DNA of 14,939 nucleotides, from positions 1-14,939 of the forward strand of contig JAJYBT010000008.1 in the NCBI GenBank assembly GCA_021778875.1. Direction: 5' to 3'. A program made the position numbers and the translations under genes. This document shows, piece after piece, positions 1 through 6,876 of the stretch (its first letter is position 1; each line of letters starts with the position of its first letter). The DNA is from Acidobacteriota bacterium (GTDB lineage Bacteria; Acidobacteriota; Terriglobia; Terriglobales; Acidobacteriaceae). Under the pieces are notes generated by a model, which had not been told where the DNA came from, did no database searches, and saw nothing but the letters and a program-made list of their open reading frames with translations.

Positions 1-305
1 GAGATGCTCTCCGGGATCTCGGTGGTCGCCGCCGGCAGACCCGCTGCAATGCGGCCGGCCAACGGAAGCCTGTCGCTGGTGCGCGAACGCGCGCCCGGTG
101 GAAGCACATCGATTGAGCGGCTACGGTTATGGACGCGGTCCAGCATCCCCTTCCGCTCGAGGTTGGTGATGTGCTTGTGGACGGTTGCCAGGCTCTTCAG
201 CCCCATGCCGCGCGCTATCTCTTCAAATGAAGGGGAATAGCCGTTGCGGGCGACAAATGACTCAAGAAAATCGAGAACTTCTTTTTGCCTTCGGGTGACA
301 GCCAT
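1..305 (-). CDS. lexA: LexA repressor, SOS response (N-terminal part, cut by window edge)
   Basis: The gene reads leftward from the ATG at 305-303; 101 complete codons are present and the C-terminal catalytic Ser/Lys region lies outside the window. LexA represses SOS genes and is inactivated by RecA-stimulated self-cleavage. Residues 1-65 form the winged helix-turn-helix: it opens MAVTRRQKEVLDFL, followed by the LexA-like SPSFEEIARGMGLKS and a recognition helix reading SLATVHKHITNL. This helix differs from the E. coli one, so a different operator is expected. A hinge follows, then GRIAAGLPA, in which Ala88-Gly89 matches the Ala-Gly self-cleavage site. There is no ribosome binding site before the ATG, and the -10 box lies only six bases upstream, so translation is probably from a leaderless mRNA. 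It is divergent from the regulator gene at 629. The family call is strong because start, DNA-binding domain and cleavage site all agree. Confidence 0.93.
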   Translation of the reverse strand, partial: MAVTRRQKEVLDFLESFVARNGYSPSFEEIARGMGLKSLATVHKHITNLERKGMLDRVHNRSRSIDVLPPGARSRTSDRLPLAGRIAAGLPAATTEIPESI

Positions 306-311
306 GGGCGC

Positions 312-339
312 ATTATAGCGAATAAAAAGCGAATCGCAA
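312..339 (-). promoter_or_regulatory. lexA promoter (sigma-70 type), probably giving a leaderless transcript
   Basis: On the minus strand, TTGCGA (339-334) and a perfect TATAAT (317-312) are separated by 16 bases. The expected transcription start, about seven bases past the -10 box, falls at 305-306, on the first base of the lexA ATG. The hexamers and spacing are seen directly; the start point is inferred from normal sigma-70 geometry. Confidence 0.72.
318..334. promoter_or_regulatory. Candidate LexA operator: direct repeat with 11-bp period
   Basis: GCGAAT occurs at 318-323 and again at 329-334 with AAAAA between, one helical turn apart. The pair occupies the spacer between the lexA -10 and -35 boxes, the position expected for a self-repressing operator. 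Alphaproteobacterial LexA binds a direct repeat with the same 11-bp period (GTTC-N7-GTTC), but the half-site here is different (ATTCGC on the minus strand). The repeat is seen; binding by LexA is inference. Confidence 0.45.
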
Positions 340-628
340 GGACAATTTTTCGCATTTTCTTTTGCCGGTCTGTGTTTCGGAAGATTCCTCCTCTCGGTCT
401 GGAGCGGTGTGATCGCGGGAAAAAGCACACCCCATTTTGGAACTTTCTCATGAACAATTCCATTCCCGGAATCGCATCCATTTCTTTTCTCTGATGTGTC
501 TTGAGTTCCTCGCCCCAGCCGAGCAAGGTGGAGTGGAGCCGCAGGTTAGCGCACGTTAAGCCTGGCGGCGGGTGCGGTTGGCGGGGGATGGTCCGGGCCG
601 CGCAATCCACCGCGGGAGAAGGGCTGCC
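340..628. other. Intergenic region between lexA and the response regulator
   Basis: No convincing gene was found. An ATG at 450 opens only 14 codons, and another near 493 about 21; neither has a ribosome binding site. The stretch holds short symmetric elements built on GGAA/TTCC: GGAAGATTCC at 379-388, a GGAA at 439-442 facing a TTCC at 458-461, and ATTCCCGGAAT at 462-472. These could be operators for an unknown regulator. No clear -35/-10 pair for the gene at 629 was recognised. A purine-rich ribosome binding site (GGGAGAAGG, 614-622) precedes the ATG at 629. Confidence 0.5.
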
Positions 629-1378
629 ATGAGACTGCTGATTGCCGAAGACGACAGGGCGCTGGGACTGTTCCTGAGCCGCGGGCTGGAGGCCGATGGG
701 CATCACGTCCACCTGGCGCACGATGGAGCCGCGGCGGTGGAGGCGTTTCGCGTGGAGATGCCTGACCTGACGATTCTCGATTTGAATATGCCCGTCAAGG
801 ATGGAGAGCAGGTGCTCGACGAGTTGCGTGCGATGGACGCCGATGTGCCCGTGCTTGTGCTGACTGCGCGTCAGGAGGTGGAAACCAGGGTGCGCTGCCT
901 GGATCGCGGAGCGGATGACCTGATGGTGAAGCCCTTCAGCCTGCATGAGCTGCGCGCCCGCTGCCGCGCGCTTTTGCGGCGCAAGCGTGAAGCGCGCCTG
1001 CTGTTGCGCGCCGGGGACCTTGAATTGAGCCGGCTGGAACACACGGCTGCTCGCGCCGGTGAGTCCATCGAGCTTACCAACAAGGAGTTTTCCCTCCTGG
1101 AACACCTCATGCTCAATCGCGGTCATTGCGTGTCGCGGATTGAACTGCTCGATTCAGTCTGGAACATGGAGCCGGCGCAGACCACCAACATCGTCGACGT
1201 TTATGTGAATTATCTGCGCCGCAAGCTCAAGGATCCTCCTCCGGGGCGGCTGATCCGGACCGTGCGCGGCCAGGGCTACATGGTTCCCTCTGAAAGCGCG
1301 CTATCCGCTTCGGCGAATCTGTCTCTTGCCGCTGCGAATGCAGCGAAGTATTCCACCCTCTCTGTTGAAGTGCTGTAG
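629..1378 (+). CDS. OmpR/PhoB-family response regulator
   Basis: The product is a 249-residue two-component response regulator with a receiver domain (about 1-120) and a winged-helix DNA-binding domain (about 128-222). Receiver residues are complete: acidic pair D8-D9, phospho-acceptor D51 in LTILDLNMP, switch threonine T79 in LVLTAR, and K101-P102 in MVKPF. The output domain shows the usual LTNKEFSLLEHLMLN and IRTVRGQGYM signatures. The ATG at 629 was chosen because it starts exactly at the receiver and has GGGAGAAGG upstream; an earlier in-frame start at 572 would add 19 unrelated residues. A tail of about 30 Ala/Ser-rich residues after the winged helix is unusual. No histidine kinase gene lies nearby. 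It is followed after 43 bases by the sigma-54 activator, so joint control of flagellar genes is plausible but inferred. It could instead serve an unrelated pathway. Confidence 0.93.
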   Translation: MRLLIAEDDRALGLFLSRGLEADGHHVHLAHDGAAAVEAFRVEMPDLTILDLNMPVKDGEQVLDELRAMDADVPVLVLTARQEVETRVRCLDRGADDLMVKPFSLHELRARCRALLRRKREARLLLRAGDLELSRLEHTAARAGESIELTNKEFSLLEHLMLNRGHCVSRIELLDSVWNMEPAQTTNIVDVYVNYLRRKLKDPPPGRLIRTVRGQGYMVPSESALSASANLSLAAANAAKYSTLSVEVL

Positions 1379-1421
1379 GCGCACCGTTCATTGCGCATTG
1401 CCCGAATCGAAGGAGAATGTA

Positions 1422-2720
1422 ATGCAAGCCTTTCCGGTCACTGTTCTTCCTGCAGCATCCCGCATACGGCCACGCACAGCGCTTGTGGCCAGCGCCGATC
1501 GCAGCTTCCGTCAACGGCTCATCGAGGTTCTTACCGGCCTGCGCTGGCAGGTTCGCGAGGCAGAGGGTGGCGCGGCGGCCTGGACTGAAGCTGCCGCCGC
1601 GGCGCCTGAAGCTGTCATCGTCGATTCCTGGCTGCCCGATCTCGACCACGGCGAATTCCTGAGGGATTTCAGGGCATTCTTTCCCGATGTGGACCTGCTG
1701 AGCGCAGATGGAACGTCTGCGCACGGGAGTCCGCGCGGACCGCACAGGCAGGAGTTGCTGTATGCTCTTCGCCGCAGTCAGGACACCGATACCGCAGCCT
1801 GGAATATGGCTCCTGCGCTGCCAGAGAGCGGCGCGGCACGGCGCGCCTACGGTTACATGGCCTCGGATCCATCTCATTCTGCGCCGAAGGCGGAAAAGCC
1901 CGCTGCCACGATGGCGGCCGAAGAACGCTCCACAAGCGGCAAAGCGAGTTCGGCAAGCGAGCGGCTCCCGGAATTGGTGGGCGATGCTCCCAGCATGCTG
2001 GAGGTCAGTCGCCGCATCAGGTTGGTGGCGCCGCGCTCTACTCCGGTGCTGATTGAGGGGCCGACAGGCTCGGGAAAGGAGCTGGTAGCCGAGGCGTTGC
2101 ATCGGCTCTCCCCGCGCAGCCGCAAGCCACTTGTAGCCATCAACTGTGCTGCGATACCCGAAGCCCTGCTCGAGGCCGAGCTCTTTGGTCACACACGCGG
2201 TGCGTTTACCGGCGCGGTGCAGGGGCGCGTTGGCCGCATCGAGGCAGCCGAAGGCGGCACGCTGTTTCTGGATGAGATTGGCGAAATGCCCCTGGCGCTG
2301 CAGTCCAAACTGCTGCGCTTTGTTGAAAGCGGTGAACTCCAGCGGGTGGGCGACAACGATACGGTCAAGGTGGATGTGCGGATTATAGCCGCGACGCATC
2401 GGCCCCTGGCGCAGCACACCCAGACCGGCACCTTTCGCGCTGACCTCTACTATCGGCTGGCCGTGTTCCTAATTCGCACTCCGGCGCTGACTGAACACGC
2501 CGAGGATCTGCCGCAACTGGTGAATCACTTTCTGGAACGCATGGGCCGCGAGGCCCCGTTGAAGCGAATTGACGCGGCGGCCCTGGCCAAGCTGACGTCG
2601 CATCCCTGGCCGGGCAACGTGCGCGAGCTTGAACATGTGCTGGAACGCGCGGCAATTCTGGCCGGCGATGCCCCCGTATTGACCTCACAGGAAATCGATT
2701 TTGGCCTGACCGTGAACTGA
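1422..2720 (+). CDS. Sigma-54-dependent transcriptional activator lacking a DNA-binding domain, likely flagellar regulator
   Basis: The 432-residue protein activates sigma-54 RNA polymerase using an AAA+ ATPase. Seen in order: a receiver-like N-terminus (about 18-118), a low-complexity linker (about 120-180), and the AAA+ module with Walker A GPTGSGKE (213-220), an exact GAFTGA sigma-54 contact loop (260-265), Walker B LFLDE (281-285), arginine-finger region FRADLYYRL (338-346) and WPGNVREL (396-403). The chain ends about 30 residues later, so the usual Fis-type helix-turn-helix is absent. The receiver keeps D68 in VIVDSWLP but has ASAD in place of the acidic pair and no recognisable switch lysine, so phosphorylation control is doubtful. 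The start at 1422 has AGGAG at 1411-1415; a longer in-frame start at 1326 overlaps the preceding gene. Lying directly before flgB, it is probably the flagellar activator, in the functional class of FlrC, FlbD or FlgR. Confidence 0.9.
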   Translation: MQAFPVTVLPAASRIRPRTALVASADRSFRQRLIEVLTGLRWQVREAEGGAAAWTEAAAAAPEAVIVDSWLPDLDHGEFLRDFRAFFPDVDLLSADGTSAHGSPRGPHRQELLYALRRSQDTDTAAWNMAPALPESGAARRAYGYMASDPSHSAPKAEKPAATMAAEERSTSGKASSASERLPELVGDAPSMLEVSRRIRLVAPRSTPVLIEGPTGSGKELVAEALHRLSPRSRKPLVAINCAAIPEALLEAELFGHTRGAFTGAVQGRVGRIEAAEGGTLFLDEIGEMPLALQSKLLRFVESGELQRVGDNDTVKVDVRIIAATHRPLAQHTQTGTFRADLYYRLAVFLIRTPALTEHAEDLPQLVNHFLERMGREAPLKRIDAAALAKLTSHPWPGNVRELEHVLERAAILAGDAPVLTSQEIDFGLTVN

Positions 2721-2778
2721 ACTCGCAGAGCCAGCGATTTAAGGAAGACAAGACGAAGACACGGAGGACGAAACTTCG

Positions 2779-3144
2779 ATGAATCTGCAGGTGGAGACGC
2801 GGCTGAGCGATCAGGTTGCGCGCTACATGGACCTGGCGTCGAGCGAGGCCAAGCTGACAGCGGCCAACATGGCCAATATTGATACGCCTGGCTACCAGTC
2901 ACTGGGCATGGACTTTGAAGCGGAGATGCACGAGGCGCTCAACGGGGTGAACCAGGGAGGGGGAGCGCGGCCGGTGGGGGTGAAACCTGTAGATGGGCTG
3001 ATTGCGCGGCCCGATGGGAACAACGTCTCCATGGACCGTGAGAGCTTGAACCTTGCCGAGGCGCAACTGAAGTACAGAACAGGCGTGGCGCTGCTGCGGC
3101 AGGAATATCAGCGCATCAATGACGCCATTCACGCCGACAAGTAA
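2779..3144 (+). CDS. flgB: Flagellar proximal rod protein FlgB
   Basis: The 121-residue protein builds the proximal rod, the part of the drive shaft next to the MS ring, and is exported by the flagellar type III system. The N-terminal rod/hook signature reads LTAANMANIDTPGYQS (about 26-41), close to the family pattern AANxANxxTPGY. The C-terminal helix (SLNLAEAQLKYRTGVALL, about 92-109) matches the conserved end of FlgB. Length is near the usual 120-140. A GGAGG at 2763-2767 precedes the ATG. It is the first structural gene after the regulators, 58 bases past the sigma-54 activator, and is followed by flgC. Confidence 0.95.
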   Translation: MNLQVETRLSDQVARYMDLASSEAKLTAANMANIDTPGYQSLGMDFEAEMHEALNGVNQGGGARPVGVKPVDGLIARPDGNNVSMDRESLNLAEAQLKYRTGVALLRQEYQRINDAIHADK

Positions 3145-3190
3145 CGCTGCAAGGGAAGAGCAGCAGGGAAGACAGAGAGGAGCAGTCGCG

Positions 3191-3685
3191 ATGAATCTTT
3201 TTGGGCTGATGGAGACATCGGGCTCGGCGATGCAGGCCGAACGGATGCGCGCCGAGGTAGTGGCCGCGAATATGGCGAATGCAGAAACCACGCGCACAGC
3301 AACAGGCGGACCATACCACAGGCAGATGGTGGTCTTCGCCGCCAATCAGGGCGACTCCGGCTTTCTGAATGCACTTGGCGATGCTTCGGAGTTCGCTGTG
3401 GCGCCGGGCGCAGCAGCGCTCGCGTTGCAGGGCCCGGCCACAGGCGGGGTTGCGCCGGGCGTTCATATTGCGCAGGTTGTCGAGGACCCCGCGCCTGCGC
3501 TCAAGCGCTATGACCCTGGCCATCCCGACGCAGGGCCGGACGGGTACGTGTCCTATCCCGACATCAATCCGCTGACGGAGATGGTGGACCTGATGGGCGC
3601 CACGCGCGCCTACGGCCTGAACGGATCCGCAGTCCAGGCGGAGAAGAGCATGATCACCTCAGCGCTGGAGATCGCAAAGGCATAG
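3191..3685 (+). CDS. flgC: Flagellar proximal rod protein FlgC
   Basis: The 164-residue protein is a proximal rod subunit that assembles with FlgB and FlgF. It opens with MNLFGLMETSGSAMQAERMR and the rod motif VVAANMANAETT, then GGPYHRQMVVF. The central GHPDAGPDGYVSYPDIN and the C-terminal EMVDLMGATRAYGLN are diagnostic of FlgC. The ATG at 3191 has a purine-rich AGAGAGGAG just upstream; an in-frame start at 3119 would overlap flgB and add 24 unrelated residues. At the canonical PNVN position it has PDIN, a mild change. It lies 46 bases after flgB and 51 bases before fliE, consistent with one transcript. It is slightly longer than the 130-150 residues common in the family because of an Ala/Gly-rich insertion around residues 60-90. 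Confidence 0.95.
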   Translation: MNLFGLMETSGSAMQAERMRAEVVAANMANAETTRTATGGPYHRQMVVFAANQGDSGFLNALGDASEFAVAPGAAALALQGPATGGVAPGVHIAQVVEDPAPALKRYDPGHPDAGPDGYVSYPDINPLTEMVDLMGATRAYGLNGSAVQAEKSMITSALEIAKA

Positions 3686-3736
3686 GCGGGCAGCAGTAGG
3701 CGACAACAAAGAATTGCGCAATCAAGGAGAAAAGCA

Positions 3737-4060
3737 ATGCAGACCGAAATGAACACAGTTGCAGCCATTAGTGCATCGTCGCCGGGATTGGCAGGCAGCG
3801 CACTCAAGCTCATGCAACCAGGCGGGAATCATCAGGAATCCGCGCCATTCAGCAATCTGCTGACGGATGCAGTGGCGCAAGTGAATACCCTGGAGAGCCA
3901 GGCCCGCACAACTGTGGATGGGTTGATGACGGGCTCGGGCGTGGATGTGCATCAGGCGATGATCGCCACGCAGAAGGCGGACATGGCCTTCGAGCTGGCG
4001 CTCGCTGTGCGCAACAAGGCGGTGCAGGCCTACCAGCAGGTGATGGGGATGCAGTTCTAA
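3737..4060 (+). CDS. fliE: Flagellar hook-basal body protein FliE
   Basis: The 107-residue protein is the adaptor between the MS ring and the rod. The C-terminal half is typical: SGVDVHQAMIATQKADMA followed by the helix ending RNKAVQAYQQVMGMQF, matching the FliE consensus (LAVQVRNKLVEAYQEIMxM). The first 30 residues are poorly conserved, as is usual. AAGGAG at 3724-3729 lies seven bases before the ATG at 3737; a second in-frame ATG at 3749 is possible but fits the ribosome binding site less well. It sits between flgC and fliF, 15 bases before the latter, a common arrangement (flgBC-fliEFG). Confidence 0.95.
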   Translation: MQTEMNTVAAISASSPGLAGSALKLMQPGGNHQESAPFSNLLTDAVAQVNTLESQARTTVDGLMTGSGVDVHQAMIATQKADMAFELALAVRNKAVQAYQQVMGMQF

Positions 4061-4075
4061 CGGAAGCGGCACGGA

Positions 4076-5743
4076 ATGGGGACGATGGCCACAACAGGGA
4101 CACAGATCGAAAAGGGCGCGCCGGCCGTGGGCGGACAGGGGCAGCAACTGGCCGCAGGCCTGCAGGCCATGTGGACGCGTGCCCGGGTGCAGTGGGCCTC
4201 GATGCCCGGTGCGCAGCGCGGCTGGTCAACGGCTGCTGTGGCCCTGCTGGTGGCGCTCGCGGGCGGCATCCTCTGGTACGGACTGCGCACAGACTGGCGC
4301 ACGCTGTACGCGGGCCTCGATCCGGATGACGCGCGGCAGACAGGCCTGATCCTGACGCAGGCGCAGATTCCCTTTGACGTGGACGCAAATGGAACTGCCA
4401 TTCGCGTTCCCGCTCCGCAACTGGACAAGGCGCGGCTTGCGACGGCAGCCAAAGGTGGCGTCAAGAGCGGACGGCTCGGCTTTGAGCTGTTCGACAAACC
4501 AAACTGGGTCGGTTCCGAATTTGACGAACGCGTGAACTATCAGCGTGCGCTGGAAGGCGAACTGGAGCATACGGTGGGAACGCTGGCCGATGTCGAGTCA
4601 GCGCGTGTCCACCTGGTCATGCCGCATGACTCCCTGTTTCGTGAGGACGAGCGGCCGGCCAAGGCTTCGGTGGTTCTGAAGCTCCGTCATCGCTCGCTGG
4701 CTGACGGCGAGGCGGAAGCAATCAGAAATCTCGTGGCGTCAGCGGTGGACGGGCTGTCGCCAGACCAAGTTGTGCTGGTGGATGCGGCGGGGCATCTGCC
4801 GCTGGGGCCGAAGACGCCGGACGCCATGCACCTGAGCGCCGAACAGGCGCTTGAGGAAAAGCTCATCTCGACCCTTGAGCCCGTGACGGGATCGGGCAAT
4901 GTGCGCGCTTCGGTCACATTGGAATACGATCCCGACGCGACCGAGGAGACACGGGAGAGCTACGATCCAACGCAAACGGCCACCTTGTCCATGCAGCGCA
5001 CGCAGCAGTCGAGCGGCGGCCAGCCGGTGGCGGCGGGAGTGGCGGGAACCGCATCCAACGCCCCCAACACACAGGCGCTCCCCGTCTATCCCAAGCAGAC
5101 CACGCCGCTGCAGACTTCCAGCACCGAATCAGGAACATATGGAGTGTCAAAGACGGTGCGTCATCTGGTTGAGAATCCCGGGCGGGTGCGGCGGATGACG
5201 GCGGCCATCGTGGTGAACGACAGGCTGATGCGGCCCGCATCACGGAAAGCGGCTGCGCAATGGCAACCCTGGCCGGCCAATGAACTGCGCAATCTGACCA
5301 GTCTGGCGCAGGCCGCCGTAGGGTTCGATACATCGCGGGGCGACATGCTGACGGTTGAGGATATCGCGTTTGACGAAAACCGTTCGCAGCAGCCAGCATC
5401 GATTCCTGGACAACTGCTGAGCAGCGCTGAAAGCTCGCCGGTACTGGTCAAATACGTTGCGCTGCTGCTGGGACTGCTGGTGGTACTGGCCCTCGGCGTG
5501 CGCCCGGCGCTCCGCATGGCGCGCGCGGAGCCGGCGCAGGGAGTTGCAGAGGCAGGCAAGAGGCCGGCGCGTGAGTTGCCGGGGCAGCAGGCTGCGTCGC
5601 CGGTCCTTAGTCAGCCAGAGCCCAATCCACCTGACCAGGAGCGACTCAAGGCGCAGGAGATTTACGAGCAGGTCACGGGTCATTTGCGGCGGGAGCCGGC
5701 GCAGAGCTCGCGCCTCCTGCAGAGCTGGATTCATTCAGAGTAG
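4076..5743 (+). CDS. fliF: Flagellar MS-ring protein FliF
   Basis: The 555-residue membrane protein forms the MS ring, the base on which rod, switch and export gate assemble. Seen: a first membrane segment at about 50-70 (WSTAAVALLVALAGGILWYG), the periplasmic ring-building domains with LYAGLDPDDARQ and YQRALEGELEHTV, the VESARVHLVMP stretch, a low-complexity loop (about 305-350), and a second membrane segment at about 456-475. The cytoplasmic tail ends EPAQSSRLLQSWIHSE, the FliG-binding helix. GGAAG (4062-4066) lies nine bases before ATG 4076; ATG 4085 is an alternative start. Length matches the family (530-570). It follows fliE and precedes fliG, its direct binding partner. Confidence 0.96.
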   Translation: MGTMATTGTQIEKGAPAVGGQGQQLAAGLQAMWTRARVQWASMPGAQRGWSTAAVALLVALAGGILWYGLRTDWRTLYAGLDPDDARQTGLILTQAQIPFDVDANGTAIRVPAPQLDKARLATAAKGGVKSGRLGFELFDKPNWVGSEFDERVNYQRALEGELEHTVGTLADVESARVHLVMPHDSLFREDERPAKASVVLKLRHRSLADGEAEAIRNLVASAVDGLSPDQVVLVDAAGHLPLGPKTPDAMHLSAEQALEEKLISTLEPVTGSGNVRASVTLEYDPDATEETRESYDPTQTATLSMQRTQQSSGGQPVAAGVAGTASNAPNTQALPVYPKQTTPLQTSSTESGTYGVSKTVRHLVENPGRVRRMTAAIVVNDRLMRPASRKAAAQWQPWPANELRNLTSLAQAAVGFDTSRGDMLTVEDIAFDENRSQQPASIPGQLLSSAESSPVLVKYVALLLGLLVVLALGVRPALRMARAEPAQGVAEAGKRPARELPGQQAASPVLSQPEPNPPDQERLKAQEIYEQVTGHLRREPAQSSRLLQSWIHSE

Positions 5744-5821
5744 TGAGCAGGGAAGCGGGCCGGCAGAGAGCAAGGAAGAACGCAGTGAGATACGCAGGCA
5801 CGAGACGAAAGGGCAGACACC

Positions 5822-6874
5822 TTGGCGGAACCGAACGATGAAATCGGGCAAGGGAAGCGGCGCGCGTTGGCGGGCATGAGCGGAGTGCGCAAGGCAGCCG
5901 TGCTCCTGGTTGCCGTGGGCGAGGAATCGGCCAAGGAAGTTCTGCGCGATCTGCCGGAGGCCGATGTGCAGCGCCTGACCGAGGAACTGGCCGAATTGCG
6001 CGGCATTACGCCGGAGCTTTCAGCGCAGATCATGCAGGAGTTCTGGGAGCTGCTGGAGACGCAGAACTTCATGATGCATGGCGGCCTGGACTACGCCAGC
6101 CGCCTGCTGGTGGAGACATTTGGCAAGGAACGGGCTGACGATCTGCTGATGCTGGTGCGGCGCTCGCAGGAAGAGGCACAGGGGAATCTGGCCAAACTGC
6201 AGCGCACCGACCCGCAGCAACTGGGCAAGCTTCTTGACTCCGAACATCCCCAGACCATAGCGCTGGTGCTGGCTCATCTTGACCCGAAACGGGCGTCGCT
6301 TGTGCTGTCGAACCTGAGTGAAGAGCATAAGTTTGTATCACTGCAGCGGCTCGCGGAGATGCGGCAATTTTCACCGGAGATGGCGCAGAAGGTGGCACAC
6401 ATTCTGCACCGGCGACTGGAGAACATGGGCGACACAGCGCGCAAGAGCTACTCCGGCTTCAAGGCAGTGGCCGATCTGCTGAATCGGCTTGACGCCGAAG
6501 CGTCCAGAAGGATTCTTGAACAGATTGAGGATGGCCAGCCCGAGCTGGCTCTTTCAATCCGCAATCTGATGTTCACCTTTGATGATATGGTGACGGTTCC
6601 TCCGGCGACCATTCGTGAAATCGTCTCTGGTGTGGACAAGCGGCAACTGGCCATGGCATTGCGAGGGGCCAACGAAGAGCTGCGCGCACAGATATTCAAG
6701 TCCATGAGCTCCCGCGCCGTGGAGATGCTGAAGGAAGATATGGAAGTGCTGGGACCGGTGCGCTCGCGCGAAGTGGCACAGGCACAGCAGGAGATCCTCA
6801 ACCTGGCTCGACGGCTTGAGGCGGAAGGGAAAGTTGTTCTCAAGCTGGAGACCGGCGACGAAATGCTGGCCTGA
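5822..6874 (+). CDS. fliG: Flagellar motor switch protein FliG (TTG start)
   Basis: The protein of about 350 residues forms the rotor face that meets the stator. The N-terminal FliF-binding domain begins SGVRKAAVLLVAVGEESAKEV; the middle domain has the conserved EHPQTIALVLAHLDP; the C-terminal torque helix shows FTFDDMVTVPPATIREIVSGVDKRQLAMALRG, with the charged pattern (DD, R, K/R) known from other FliG proteins, then MLKEDMEVLGPVR. The TTG at 5822 has AAAGGG at 5808-5813, eight bases away. Alternative in-frame starts are TTG 5867 and ATG 5876, which would place the start right at the conserved domain but lack a well-spaced ribosome binding site. It starts 78 bases after fliF and ends two bases before the first possible fliH start. 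Confidence 0.95.
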   Translation: MAEPNDEIGQGKRRALAGMSGVRKAAVLLVAVGEESAKEVLRDLPEADVQRLTEELAELRGITPELSAQIMQEFWELLETQNFMMHGGLDYASRLLVETFGKERADDLLMLVRRSQEEAQGNLAKLQRTDPQQLGKLLDSEHPQTIALVLAHLDPKRASLVLSNLSEEHKFVSLQRLAEMRQFSPEMAQKVAHILHRRLENMGDTARKSYSGFKAVADLLNRLDAEASRRILEQIEDGQPELALSIRNLMFTFDDMVTVPPATIREIVSGVDKRQLAMALRGANEELRAQIFKSMSSRAVEMLKEDMEVLGPVRSREVAQAQQEILNLARRLEAEGKVVLKLETGDEMLA

Positions 6875-6876
6875 CG

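Noticed and set aside
450..494. 14-codon open frame in the intergenic region
   Set aside because: No ribosome binding site and no features; chance reading frame.
590..605. Possible sigma-54 promoter before the response regulator (TGGTCC-N5-GCGCA)
   Set aside because: Only the invariant GG and GC match; the rest departs from consensus and the implied start would fall in the ribosome binding site.
215..1126. Long open frame on the minus strand (303 codons) across the lexA start and the response regulator
   Set aside because: It runs antisense to two well-supported genes, shows no family resemblance and is explained by the high GC content.
1227..2417. 396-codon minus-strand open frame
   Set aside because: Antisense to the sigma-54 activator, whose motifs are unmistakable; no recognisable domain in the antisense product.
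5756..5769. GG-N10-GC spacing in the fliF-fliG gap
   Set aside because: Surrounding bases do not fit TGGCAC or TTGCA; expected by chance in GC-rich DNA.
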